A model generated the notes under the pieces. The model had not been told where the DNA came from. It worked only from the letters and a program-made list of their open reading frames with translations, and did not search any database. The position numbers were made by a program, and so were the translations under genes. Positions 1 to 8,008 of a DNA stretch of 64,000 bases are shown here, in pieces. Source of the stretch: JBFWVR01 sp050246635 (lineage in GTDB: Bacteria > Acidobacteriota > Vicinamibacteria > Vicinamibacterales > UBA2999). Numbering within the stretch: the first letter of the stretch is position 1; each line of letters begins with the position of its first letter. Where the stretch lies: positions 310,001 to 374,000 of the forward strand of contig JBFWVR010000003.1 in NCBI GenBank assembly GCA_050246635.1. The letters are read 5' to 3'.

Positions 1-2
1 TC

Positions 3-314
3 TCGCCCGACAACGAGGCGGGGTTCAAGAAGGTGGTCATCATCGAGGACCCGCGCAAGGGCCTCGTCATGGGCTTCCTCACCCGCGAGTTCCTGCTCGA
101 CCGTGGCGAGGGGCCCCAGGCCTGCGTCGCCGTCTACGTCCCCACCAACCACCTGTACCTGGGCGACATCGTCGTCTATCCCCGCGACCAGACCTTCTTC
201 CCGGAACTGTCGGTCGAGGAAGGCATCCGCATCTTCCTCACGGGCGGCATGGCGCTGCCCGGCCGCCTCGGCGGCCGGCCCGGCAGCGACCGCGTCAAGG
301 ACTACCGCGTCTAG
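3..314 (+). CDS. DUF502 family membrane protein, 3' end only
   Basis: This is the C-terminal end of a protein whose start lies before the window; the frame is open from base 3 and stops with TAG at 312-314. The visible 103 residues contain the usual DUF502 ending: a VVIIEDPRKG-like strand, a VYVPTNHLYLGDIV stretch matching the family's PTTPNP.SG.. region, and a final SVEEGIRIFLTGG segment. DUF502 proteins are small inner-membrane proteins of unknown function, usually with two N-terminal membrane helices that lie outside this window. The next gene starts 50 bases downstream on the same strand. The family call is from motif memory. Confidence 0.75.
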   Translation, partial: SPDNEAGFKKVVIIEDPRKGLVMGFLTREFLLDRGEGPQACVAVYVPTNHLYLGDIVVYPRDQTFFPELSVEEGIRIFLTGGMALPGRLGGRPGSDRVKDYRV

Positions 315-364
315 GGATCGTCCAACAGTCGGCAGCGAACCAGCGGGCGGGCAGGCGCCCACAT

Positions 365-2830
365 ATGGCGAACTCGACTCCAGTCGGCGGCGTCGGCGGC
401 GGTGCGCGGAAGAGCGGAGCGACGGCGGTCCTGGCGGCCCTGGCGGGCCTGCGGGCCGCGGAACCGGCCTGGGCCCAGCCGGTCGGGGAGACGGGGCACA
501 CGCCGGGCGGAGAGGTGAACATCCACCTGCCCGACCTGGCCCAGGTGAGCTTCCTGGGATTCTCCGGCCATGACCTGTTGCTGACGGGGCTCGTCGCGTG
601 CGTGCTGGGCCTGCTCTTCGGGGCCTGGACGTACAGCGCGGTGCGCCGCCTGCCGGTGCACCGGTCGATGGCGGAGGTCTCGGAGCTCATCTACGAGACC
701 TGCAAGGCCTACCTGCTCCAGCAGGGCCGGTTCCTGCTGCTGCTCGAGCTGTTCATCGGCGTCGTGATCGTCGCCTACTTCGCGCTCATCGGGTTCCCGC
801 CGGGGCGGATCGCGGTGATCGTGCTGTTCAGCCTGATCGGGATTGGCGGCAGCTACGGCGTCGCCTGGTACGGCATCCGGATCAACACGCTCGCCAACTC
901 GCGGACCGCGTTCGCCAGCCTCCGGGGCGAGGCCTTCCCGGTGTTCGACATCCCCCTGCGCTCGGGCATGAGCGTGGGCATGATGCTCATCTCGGTCGAG
1001 CTGCTCTTCATGCTCGCCATCCTCCTGTTCATTCCCGGCGACTACGCGGGCGTCTGCTTCCTCGGCTTCGCCATCGGCGAGTCGCTCGGTGCTGCCGCGC
1101 TCCGGATCGCGGGCGGCATCTTCACGAAGATTGCCGACATCGGCTCCGACCTGATGAAGGTCGTGTTCGGCATCAAGGAGGACGACGCCCGCAACCCGGG
1201 CGTGATCGCCGACTGCACGGGCGACAACGCGGGCGACTCGGTGGGCCCGACCGCCGACGGCTTCGAGACCTATGGGGTGACCGGGGTCGCGCTGATCTCG
1301 TTCATCCTGCTGGCGGTGCCCGACGTGGTCGTCCAGGTGCAGCTGCTGGTGTGGATCTTCATGATGCGGGTCATGATGGTCGTCGCCTCCGGCGTCTCCT
1401 ACCTCGTGAACAACGCCGTGGCGCGGGCCCGCTACGCGGGCAAGGGGCGCATGAACTTCGAGGCGCCCCTGACGTCGCTCGTGTGGCTGACCTCGCTGCT
1501 CTCGGTCGTCCTGACCTACGCCCTGTCCGCGGTCCTCATCCCGGACCTCGGCGGCAACACCGCCCTGTGGTGGCAACTGTCGACCGTCATCACGTGCGGC
1601 ACGCTGGCCGGTGCCATCATCCCCGAGCTCGTGAAGGTGTTCACGTCGACCGGTTCCACCCACGTACGCGAGGTCGTCACGTCCTCGCGGGAGGGCGGGG
1701 CCTCGCTGAACATCCTCTCGGGGCTGGTCGCGGGCAACTTCTCGGCGTACTGGCTCGGGCTGGCGATCATGGGCCTGATGGCGATGGCCTACCTGGTCTC
1801 GACGCTCGGGCTCGGGGCCCTGATGGCCGCGCCGGCCATCTTCGCGTTCGGCCTCGTCGCGTTCGGGTTCCTCGGCATGGGGCCGGTGACGATCGCGGTC
1901 GACTCCTACGGACCCGTGACCGACAACGCCCAGTCGGTGTTCGAGCTGTCGACCATCGAGCAGCTGCCCGGCGTCGCGGATGAGCTGCACCGGGCGTACG
2001 GGTTCCGGCCGGACTTTTCCGCGGCGAAGGACCTGCTCGAGGAGAACGACGGCGCCGGGAACACGTTCAAGGCGACGGCCAAGCCGGTGCTGATCGGGAC
2101 CGCCGTGGTGGGCGCGACGACGATGATCTTCTCGATCATCATGGCGCTGACGGCGGGCCTGACGACGGGGATCGAGCGGTTGTCGATCCTGCACCCCCCG
2201 TTCCTGCTCGGGCTGGTGACGGGCGGGGCCATGATCTACTGGTTCACGGGCGCCTCGATGCAGGCGGTCACGACCGGGGCGTACCGGGCCGTGGAGTTCA
2301 TCAAGGCGAACATCCGGCTGGACGGGGTGGACCGGGCGTCGGTCGAGGACAGCCGCCGGGTCGTGGAGATTTGCACCCGGTACGCGCAGAAAGGGATGTT
2401 CAACATCTTTCTCGCGGTATTCTTTTCGACGCTCGCGTTCGCGTTCGTGGAGCCGTTCTTCTTCATCGGCTACCTGATTTCGATCGCGCTGTTCGGGCTG
2501 TTCCAGGCGATCTTCATGGCGAACGCCGGGGGGGCCTGGGACAACGCCAAGAAGGTCGTGGAGACCGAGCTCAAGCTGAAGGGCACGGAGCTGCACGCGG
2601 CGTCGGTCGTCGGCGACACGGTCGGCGACCCGTTCAAGGACACCTCATCGGTGGCCCTGAACCCGGTCATCAAGTTCACCACGCTGTTCGGTCTGCTGGC
2701 GGTCGAGCTGGGGGTCTACCTCACCGCCCGCCAGGGACCGGCGGCCAGCCACGCGCTGGCGGCGGCGTGTTTCGTCGTCGGCCTCGTGTTCGTCTGGCGG
2801 TCGTTCTACGCCATGCGGATCGAGGCCTGA
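365..2830 (+). CDS. hppA: Divergent membrane-bound proton-pumping pyrophosphatase, K+-independent type
   Basis: Couples pyrophosphate hydrolysis to ion pumping across the inner membrane; 821 residues, with many hydrophobic helices. The substrate-site motifs are present but divergent: EDDARNPGVIADCTGDNAGDS around residue 275, where the common form has VGDNVGD, then SYGPVTDNA, and a C-terminal NAGGAWDNAKK and GDTVGDPFKD. Near residue 565 it reads GNTFKATAKP. Lys in the GNT..A position, with Thr three residues later, is the established signature of K+-independent enzymes. The VGPTADGFETYG stretch resembles the divergent Na+-regulated H+-PPase subfamily (from memory). The N-terminus has an unusual signal-like extension ending in AWAQ. 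No clear ribosome site precedes the ATG, so the start is less certain than the gene. A second, ordinary hppA follows 94 bases later. Confidence 0.93.
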   Translation: MANSTPVGGVGGGARKSGATAVLAALAGLRAAEPAWAQPVGETGHTPGGEVNIHLPDLAQVSFLGFSGHDLLLTGLVACVLGLLFGAWTYSAVRRLPVHRSMAEVSELIYETCKAYLLQQGRFLLLLELFIGVVIVAYFALIGFPPGRIAVIVLFSLIGIGGSYGVAWYGIRINTLANSRTAFASLRGEAFPVFDIPLRSGMSVGMMLISVELLFMLAILLFIPGDYAGVCFLGFAIGESLGAAALRIAGGIFTKIADIGSDLMKVVFGIKEDDARNPGVIADCTGDNAGDSVGPTADGFETYGVTGVALISFILLAVPDVVVQVQLLVWIFMMRVMMVVASGVSYLVNNAVARARYAGKGRMNFEAPLTSLVWLTSLLSVVLTYALSAVLIPDLGGNTALWWQLSTVITCGTLAGAIIPELVKVFTSTGSTHVREVVTSSREGGASLNILSGLVAGNFSAYWLGLAIMGLMAMAYLVSTLGLGALMAAPAIFAFGLVAFGFLGMGPVTIAVDSYGPVTDNAQSVFELSTIEQLPGVADELHRAYGFRPDFSAAKDLLEENDGAGNTFKATAKPVLIGTAVVGATTMIFSIIMALTAGLTTGIERLSILHPPFLLGLVTGGAMIYWFTGASMQAVTTGAYRAVEFIKANIRLDGVDRASVEDSRRVVEICTRYAQKGMFNIFLAVFFSTLAFAFVEPFFFIGYLISIALFGLFQAIFMANAGGAWDNAKKVVETELKLKGTELHAASVVGDTVGDPFKDTSSVALNPVIKFTTLFGLLAVELGVYLTARQGPAASHALAAACFVVGLVFVWRSFYAMRIEA

Positions 2831-2835
2831 CCCGC

Positions 2836-2898
2836 GCCCCCGGGGGTCGTTCGGGGGCTTTCGTTGGCACTCATCACGAGGCCCGCCGCGCGGCGGGC
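2836..2898 (+). promoter_or_regulatory. Two tandem GC-rich hairpins between the pyrophosphatase genes
   Basis: The first hairpin pairs GCCCCCG (2836-2842) with CGGGGGC (2852-2858) and is followed by TTTCGTT, so it resembles a weak intrinsic terminator. The second is the 18-base perfect palindrome at 2881-2898. Together they could attenuate read-through or set different levels for the two pumps. Function is inferred from sequence symmetry only. Confidence 0.5.
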
Positions 2899-2924
2899 GA
2901 GCGAATACGTCGAGACAGGAGATC

Positions 2925-5033
2925 ATGGAACGGCAACTCTTCTTCGGACTGGGGTTCGGGGCGCCGGTGCTGGCGGCCCTCTTCGCGTTCGTGCTCATCC
3001 GGGCCATCGGGCAGAAGGATGCGGGCGACGAGCGGATGCAGCGGATCGCCGCGTTGATCCGGCAGGGCGCCATGGCGTTCCTGCGGGTGGAGTACTCGGT
3101 GCTCGCGGTCTTCGTCCTCGTGATGGTGGCGCTGCTGGCCGCGTTCCTGCCGCAACACGGGCCGGAGACGGCCATGAGCTTCGTCGTCGGCGCCACGCTC
3201 TCGGCGATTGCCGGCTGGGTGGGCATGCGCACGGCCACGACGGCGGCCGTGCGGACCACGCAGGCGGCCCGCACGGGGCTGGCCGACGCGCTGCGGGTGG
3301 CCTTCTCGAGCGGCGCCGTGATGGGGTTGACCGTGGTGGCCCTCGGCACGTTCGGGATCACGGCGCTGTACCTGTTCTTCGGCGGCGTGGATGGCAGCGG
3401 GCCGGCGGCGACCGAGCAGCTCTTCGGCTTCTCGCTCGGCGCGTCCTCGATCGCGCTGTTCGCGCGCGTGGGCGGCGGCATCTTCACGAAGGCGGCCGAC
3501 GTCGCGGGTGACCTCTCGGGCAAGGTCGAGGCGGGCATCCCGGAGGACGATCCGCGGAACCCGGCGACCATCGCCGACTCGGTCGGGGACAACGTCGGCG
3601 ACGTGGCGGGCATGGGCGCTGACCTCTTCGAGAGCTACGTCGGCAGCATCATCTCGTCGGTCGCGCTCGCGTGGGCGCTGACGGCGGCCACCGCGGGTGA
3701 GCTCTGGGGCACGACCGAGGCGGGCTTCGGGGCGGTGCAGAACGCGCTGGTGCTGTTCCCGGTCATCCTGTCGGGCGCCGGCATCGTGGCCTCGGTGCTC
3801 GGCACCTTCTTCGTGCGGACGAACGACGAGTCGAAGATCCACGCGGCGCTGTTCCGCGGCATGCTCGTGGCGTCGGCACTGGTGCTGGTCGCGGGCTTCG
3901 GGCTCGTGCAGCTGCTGGGCGTGCCGATGGCCGTGTACTGGTGCGTCATCGCCGGCCTGGCGGCGGGCGTGGTGATCGGCAAGATCACCGAGTACTACAC
4001 GGGGAAGGACCTGGGCCCGGCGCAGAACATCGCGCAGCAGTCGATGACCGGCCCGGCCACCAACCTCATTGCGGGCCTCGGCGTGGGCATGATGTCGACC
4101 GGCTTGCCCATCCTCGTGATCAGCCTGGCGATCTACGTCAGCTTCGAGCTGGCGGGCCTGTACGGCATCGCGATCTCGGCGGTCGGCATGCTGTCGACGC
4201 TCGGCATCTCGCTGGGCGTGGACGCCTACGGGCCGGTGGCCGACAACGCGGGCGGCATCGCCGAGATGAGCCACTGCGGGCCGGAGGTGCGGCAGCGCAC
4301 CGACTCGCTCGACGCCGTGGGCAACACGACGGCGGCCATCGGCAAGGGCTTCGCGATCGGGTCGGCGGCGCTGACGGCGCTGGCGTTGTTCTCCACGTTC
4401 CGCACGACGGTGCAGAACACGGTGGACGCGGCGGGCGGCGCGGCGCTGTTCGACCCGCGGCGCCTGTCGCTGGAGCTGGACAACCCGAACGTGCTGATCG
4501 GGATGCTGATCGGCGGCATGCTGCCGTTCATCTTCTCCGCGCTCACGATGAACGCGGTGGGCCGCTCGGCCTACAAGATGATCGAAGAGGTGCGCCGGCA
4601 GTTCAAGACGATCCCCGGGCTGATGGAGGGCACGGCGGAGCCCGACTCGGCGCAGTGCGTGGCGATTTCGACGCGCGCGGCGATCCGCGAGATGATCATC
4701 CCCGGGCTGCTCGCGGTGGCGGCGCCGGTGGTGACGGGCGCGGTGCTGGGCGTGTCGGGGCTCGGCGGCCTGCTGGCCGGGTCGCTCGTGACGGGCGTGC
4801 TGATGGCGCTGATGATGGCGAATGCCGGCGGCGCGTGGGACAACGCGAAGAAGTACATCGAGGAAGGGCACCTCGGGGGGAAGGGATCCGAGCCGCACAA
4901 GGCGGCGGTGATCGGCGACACGGTCGGCGATCCGTTCAAGGACACGTCGGGTCCGAGCCTCAACATCCTCATCAAGCTGATGACGATCACGGCGGTGATT
5001 TTCGCGCCACTGATCGTGGCCTGGATGCAGTGA
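2925..5033 (+). CDS. hppA: Membrane-bound pyrophosphatase, K+-dependent type (H+- or Na+-pumping)
   Basis: A canonical integral-membrane pyrophosphatase of 702 residues, the usual family length. It has the full active-site set: EDDPRNPATIADSVGDNVGD near residue 205, DAYGPVADNAGGIAEM, GNTTAAIGKGFAIGSA near residue 465, NAGGAWDNAKK and GDTVGDPFKDTSG. Ala in GNTTAA with Gly three residues later is the established signature of K+-dependent enzymes; these pump H+ or Na+, which cannot be separated safely by eye. The ATG follows an ACAGGA ribosome site. It lies directly behind the K+-independent paralogue, so the cell carries two pyrophosphate-driven pumps with different ion requirements. Confidence 0.96.
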   Translation: MERQLFFGLGFGAPVLAALFAFVLIRAIGQKDAGDERMQRIAALIRQGAMAFLRVEYSVLAVFVLVMVALLAAFLPQHGPETAMSFVVGATLSAIAGWVGMRTATTAAVRTTQAARTGLADALRVAFSSGAVMGLTVVALGTFGITALYLFFGGVDGSGPAATEQLFGFSLGASSIALFARVGGGIFTKAADVAGDLSGKVEAGIPEDDPRNPATIADSVGDNVGDVAGMGADLFESYVGSIISSVALAWALTAATAGELWGTTEAGFGAVQNALVLFPVILSGAGIVASVLGTFFVRTNDESKIHAALFRGMLVASALVLVAGFGLVQLLGVPMAVYWCVIAGLAAGVVIGKITEYYTGKDLGPAQNIAQQSMTGPATNLIAGLGVGMMSTGLPILVISLAIYVSFELAGLYGIAISAVGMLSTLGISLGVDAYGPVADNAGGIAEMSHCGPEVRQRTDSLDAVGNTTAAIGKGFAIGSAALTALALFSTFRTTVQNTVDAAGGAALFDPRRLSLELDNPNVLIGMLIGGMLPFIFSALTMNAVGRSAYKMIEEVRRQFKTIPGLMEGTAEPDSAQCVAISTRAAIREMIIPGLLAVAAPVVTGAVLGVSGLGGLLAGSLVTGVLMALMMANAGGAWDNAKKYIEEGHLGGKGSEPHKAAVIGDTVGDPFKDTSGPSLNILIKLMTITAVIFAPLIVAWMQ

Positions 5034-5394
5034 CACGACGGGCCCCCGCCGGCCTGGCGACTTGACAGCCGGGCCGGCGGCGGGTGTGTGCGCAGCGGTT
5101 CGAATCCATCACCAGAAAGCATGGGCGGGCCCGCATCCCGTCGTTGACGGACGGCAGGCGGGTTAGTAGAATGCCCGAGCTTTTTGCGCGTCAGAGGCTC
5201 CCGGATGACGGAACCGGGACCGGTGGTCCGGAAAAGCTTTCGCTCCGCGGAGCACTTTTCCGAAACCGGTGTCTAACCCGGTATTCGGCCTCCGACCCGA
5301 GTCGGGGTCGGGCCGTTCGTTTGACACCCTTTTTCAGCGCTCGCTATAATCGGCGGCCTTCACCGCCACTGCGGGAGGTCAGGAGGGGAAGCAC
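5034..5394. other. Structured 361-base intergenic region upstream of tonB
   Basis: No gene is seen here. The region holds several dyads. CCGCCGGCC and GGCCGGCGG flank 5048-5083 just after the hppA stop, a possible terminator without a T-run. CGGAAAAG (5229-5236) pairs with CTTTTCCG (5255-5262) around an inner CTCCGCGGAG palindrome. CCGACCC (5292-5298) pairs with GGGTCGG (5305-5311). The tonB promoter lies at 5321-5350. The nested hairpin upstream of the promoter could be the end of a short transcript. Confidence 0.45.
5321..5350 (+). promoter_or_regulatory. Consensus sigma-70 type promoter for tonB-exbB-exbD
   Basis: Perfect TTGACA (5321-5326) and perfect TATAAT (5345-5350) are separated by 18 bases. 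The predicted start near 5357 leaves a leader of about 38 bases, carrying the AGGAGGGG ribosome site at 5381-5388 before the GTG start at 5395. It is the strongest promoter in the window by eye and implies high constitutive expression of the energy-transducing complex. Confidence 0.85.
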
Positions 5395-6114
5395 GTGCCA
5401 CGCGACATGTTCGGCGATGTCGTCGATCCTTCGATCAAGATGGGGAGCAAGGCTTGGTACACGGTACCGCTGACCATGCTCCTGGAGGCCACGATCGTGG
5501 CCGCCATGATCATCATCCCGCTGATGGCCGCGGATGTGCTGCCTACGCCGCCGTCGATGATGGCGTTCGTGGCGGCGCCGCCGCCCCCTCCGCCCCCGCC
5601 GCCGCCTCCGCCGCCGCCGACCCCGGCTGCGCCGAAGCCGCAGGTGGACGTGAACCCGGCCGCGGCGCCGGTGGAGGCGCCATCGGAAATCAAGCCTGAG
5701 ACCGGCATCGAGGCCGGCTTCGAGGGCGCCGTCGGTGGTGTCGAGGGTGGCATCGTCGGCGGGGTCGCCGGAGGCATCACGGGGGGCATCCCCGAGCCGC
5801 CGCCGCCACCACCACCGCCGCCGAGCCAGCCGGTCCGTGTGGGGGGCAACATCAAGCCCCCGCAGAAGACCCGCGACGTCCGGCCGGTCTACCCGCCGAT
5901 CGCGCAGTCGGCGCGTGTCCAGGGCATCGTCATCATCGAGGCGACGATTGGCCCGGACGGGAACGTGCAGAACGCGAAGGTGCTGCGCTCGATTCCGCTG
6001 CTCGACCAGGCCGCGCTCGACGCGGTGAAGCAGTGGCAGTTCACGCCGACTCTGCTGAACGGCGTGCCCGTGCCGGTCATCATGACCGTCACCGTTCAGT
6101 TCACGCTGCAGTAA
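5395..6114 (+). CDS. tonB: Energy transducer TonB
   Basis: Transmits proton-motive force from ExbB/ExbD in the inner membrane to TonB-dependent receptors in the outer membrane. The 239 residues comprise a short cytoplasmic N-terminus, one membrane helix at about 23-45, a periplasmic linker with two polyproline runs (about 62-78 and 140-148) separated by a Gly/Val/Glu-rich GGV.GG repeat, and a C-terminal TonB domain from about residue 155 (RPVYPPIAQSARVQG ... DQAALDAVKQWQFTP). The GTG start is fixed by a strong AGGAGGGG site 7 bases upstream. exbB, exbD and exbD follow on the same strand. The likely partner in this window is the Oar-like receptor at 9207-12275. Confidence 0.93.
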   Translation: MPRDMFGDVVDPSIKMGSKAWYTVPLTMLLEATIVAAMIIIPLMAADVLPTPPSMMAFVAAPPPPPPPPPPPPPPTPAAPKPQVDVNPAAAPVEAPSEIKPETGIEAGFEGAVGGVEGGIVGGVAGGITGGIPEPPPPPPPPPSQPVRVGGNIKPPQKTRDVRPVYPPIAQSARVQGIVIIEATIGPDGNVQNAKVLRSIPLLDQAALDAVKQWQFTPTLLNGVPVPVIMTVTVQFTLQ

Positions 6115-6153
6115 GAGACGACTCGACAGGTCCGGAAAGTTCACAACTTCGTC

Positions 6154-6174
6154 GCCCGGGCGACCCACCCGGGC
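6154..6174 (+). promoter_or_regulatory. Intercistronic hairpin between tonB and exbB
   Basis: GCCCGGG (6154-6160) pairs with CCCGGGC (6168-6174) across a 7-base loop, followed by CGGCTCATTT. It may stabilise an mRNA end or partly terminate, since exbB has its own strong ribosome site. Inferred from symmetry only. Confidence 0.4.
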
Positions 6175-6216
6175 GGCTCATTTCGGTAACAAACGTCTTT
6201 CTCTTGGAGGGGAACG

Positions 6217-6903
6217 ATGGAGGGTGGCGGTCTCGATCTCGTCGAAATGTTCAACCAGATGGGCCCGGCGGCCATGGCTGTCGCGGTGATTCTGTTCATC
6301 ATGTCGTTCTGGTCCGTCGGCGTTGCGATCGAGCGGATCTACACGTTCGCCCAGGCCAAGAAGCAGTCGAAGATGTACGCGCCGCTCGTCGCGAAGCATC
6401 TGAAGGAAGGCCGCCTGAAGGAAGCCATCGCCCTCTCGTCGGCGAAGGAGTACCGCTACAGCCACCTCGCGAAGGTCGTGCTCGCCGGGCTGCAGGAGTA
6501 CCAGTTCCAGCAGGAGAGCGGTGCGAACCTCTCGCGTGAGGACCTGCTCGACACGGTGCGCCGCTCGATCCAGCGCGCCACCGCGCTGACCTCGAACGAC
6601 CTCAAGAAGGGCGTCTCGGGCCTCGCGACCATCGGCGCGACCGCGCCGTTCGTCGGTCTGCTCGGCACGGTCGTCGGCGTCATCAACGCGTTCGTCGGCA
6701 TCGCGGCGACGGGCTCGGGCGGCATCGGCGCCGTCTCGGCCGGTATCGCGGAGGCGCTCGTCGAGACCGCGCTCGGCCTCTTCGTCGCCATCCCGGCGGT
6801 GTGGTTCTACAACTACCTGTCGGGCCGCCTCGAGTACTTCAACGTCGAGATGGACAACTCGTCGTCGGAGATGGTCGACTACTTCATCAAGAAGACGGCC
6901 TAG
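6217..6903 (+). CDS. exbB: MotA/TolQ/ExbB proton channel protein
   Basis: Inner-membrane proton-channel subunit that powers TonB. The 228 residues show three hydrophobic segments (about 18-38, 133-158, 176-200), with the conserved LATIGATAPFVGLLGTV and GIAEALVETALGLFVAIPA motifs of the MotA/TolQ/ExbB family in the second and third. The cytoplasmic loop between the first and second helices holds conserved RAT.L.L-type residues. The start is supported by GGAGGGGA 4 bases before the ATG. The position between tonB and two exbD genes argues for ExbB rather than TolQ. Confidence 0.93.
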   Translation: MEGGGLDLVEMFNQMGPAAMAVAVILFIMSFWSVGVAIERIYTFAQAKKQSKMYAPLVAKHLKEGRLKEAIALSSAKEYRYSHLAKVVLAGLQEYQFQQESGANLSREDLLDTVRRSIQRATALTSNDLKKGVSGLATIGATAPFVGLLGTVVGVINAFVGIAATGSGGIGAVSAGIAEALVETALGLFVAIPAVWFYNYLSGRLEYFNVEMDNSSSEMVDYFIKKTA

Positions 6904-6919
6904 GGACTGCCGCGGTCTG

Positions 6920-6978
6920 GCCGGACCCGGGCATCCCGGGTCCGGCGCCACCCACGGCGGGGCCCCGCGAACGCGGGG
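6920..6978 (+). promoter_or_regulatory. Two tandem hairpins between exbB and exbD
   Basis: The first is a perfect 12-bp stem, 6920-6931 with 6935-6946, closing a CAT loop. The second pairs CCCCGC (6963-6968) with GCGGGG (6973-6978). Neither has a T-run, so they look more like mRNA-stability or processing elements than terminators. They could explain why ExbB is made in excess of ExbD, as is known for this complex. That role is an inference. Confidence 0.5.
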
Positions 6979-7014
6979 TCCTGAGGACTCGATCAGGGCA
7001 AGGGAGAACGCACC

Positions 7015-7443
7015 ATGGCAATGGATGTCGGCGGCGCCAAAGGCGGCGTCAAGTCGGACATCAACGTGACGCCCCTCGTGGACGTCATGCTCGTCCTGCT
7101 GATCATCATGATGATCGTGGCGCCGATGCTCCAGAAGGGCGTCGACGTGCGGCTGCCCACCGCCGCCAACACGATCGACAAGCCCGAGACGCAGGAGCAG
7201 ACCGTCGTCGCCGTCACGGCCGACGGGCGGTTCTGGGTCAACGGCGTGCAGGTGCCCGACACCGACCTGCGCCGCCGCGTCGAGGACATCCTCGAGGGCC
7301 AGGCCGAGCGCGTCGTGCTGATCAAGGCCGACGAGGACGCGGCCTACGGCAAGATCATGGACGCCATGGACGAGCTGCGCTCCGCGGGGGTCGAGGACAT
7401 GGGCCTCATCGCCGAGCGCAAGGCCCAGGCGGGAGGTAACTGA
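7015..7443 (+). CDS. exbD: ExbD/TolR family biopolymer transport protein (first copy)
   Basis: Periplasmic-domain partner of ExbB, 142 residues. It has a short cytoplasmic N-terminus, SDINVTPLVDVMLVLLIIMM with the essential membrane Asp (in LVDVML, near residue 25), one membrane helix, and the periplasmic ExbD fold with a typical VRLP segment. The ATG follows an AAGGGAG site. Its TGA overlaps the ATG of the next exbD (TGATG), so the two copies are translationally coupled. Two ExbD paralogues in tandem are common in Oar/TonB-rich bacteria and may form hetero-dimers or serve different receptors. Confidence 0.92.
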   Translation: MAMDVGGAKGGVKSDINVTPLVDVMLVLLIIMMIVAPMLQKGVDVRLPTAANTIDKPETQEQTVVAVTADGRFWVNGVQVPDTDLRRRVEDILEGQAERVVLIKADEDAAYGKIMDAMDELRSAGVEDMGLIAERKAQAGGN

Positions 7444-7925
7444 TGGCCCACGCACACCAGCATTTCGGTGCCGACAAGGTCGTCACCGCCAAGAAGCTCG
7501 AAGTCAACGGCGACATGAACATCACGCCGATGATCGACGTGCTGCTCGTGCTGCTCGTCATCTTCATGGCCGCCCTGCCCCTCTCGCAGAAGGGCATCGA
7601 CGTCAACCTGCCCGCCGAGACCAAGACGCCCGATCAGCAGCAGCAGATCGACGTCAGCCAGATCGTGCTGGAATACACGGCCGACCGGCGCATCTCGATC
7701 AACAAGCAGGACGTCACCGTCCCCGAGCTCGAAGAGCGGCTCCGCCGCATCTTCGAGGAGCGCAAGGACAAGACGATGTTCATCGCCGGCGCGGGCGCAC
7801 TCCGCTACGGCGACATCGTCGAGGTGATTGACGCCGCCAAGGGCGCCGGAGTCGAGAAGGTCGGGATCGTCACCGAGGGCATGCGGCGCGCCGCCGGCGC
7901 GGCACCCAGCCCCGGGTCCGAGTAA
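7443..7925 (+). CDS. exbD: ExbD/TolR family biopolymer transport protein (second copy)
   Basis: Second ExbD paralogue, 160 residues, starting inside the stop codon of the first (TGATG at 7441-7445). It has the same plan: N-terminal MNITPMIDVLLVLLVIFM with the conserved Asp in the single helix, then a VNLP segment and the periplasmic domain. It differs from copy one by a longer N-terminus (HAHQHFGADKVVT) and a polar C-terminal tail ending in APSPGSE. An intrinsic terminator follows at 7956-7994, closing the operon. Confidence 0.92.
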   Translation: MAHAHQHFGADKVVTAKKLEVNGDMNITPMIDVLLVLLVIFMAALPLSQKGIDVNLPAETKTPDQQQQIDVSQIVLEYTADRRISINKQDVTVPELEERLRRIFEERKDKTMFIAGAGALRYGDIVEVIDAAKGAGVEKVGIVTEGMRRAAGAAPSPGSE

Positions 7926-7955
7926 CACCCCTCCAACCGCTTCGTGCACGACTCG

Positions 7956-7994
7956 ACGGGCCGTCCCCTCGCAGGGGCGGCCCGTTCGTTTTGT
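7956..7994 (+). terminator. Intrinsic terminator after the tonB-exbBDD operon
   Basis: The left arm at 7956-7969 (ACGGGCCGTCCCCT) pairs with 7973-7985 (AGGGGCGGCCCGT) with one bulge and a 3-base loop, followed by TCGTTTTG. It is a textbook rho-independent shape, 31 bases after the last exbD stop. Confidence 0.85.
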
Positions 7995-8008
7995 CCGGGA
8001 GAGCGCCC

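Noticed and set aside
311..2596. Minus-strand open frame of about 760 codons opposite the first pyrophosphatase
   Set aside because: Antisense to a gene with intact catalytic motifs; composition is His/Arg/Asp/Gln-rich with no recognisable domain.
5573..5627. Polyproline-coding CCG/CCC run as a tandem-repeat element or frameshift spot
   Set aside because: It is the normal proline-rich periplasmic linker of TonB and stays in frame between the membrane helix and the C-terminal domain.
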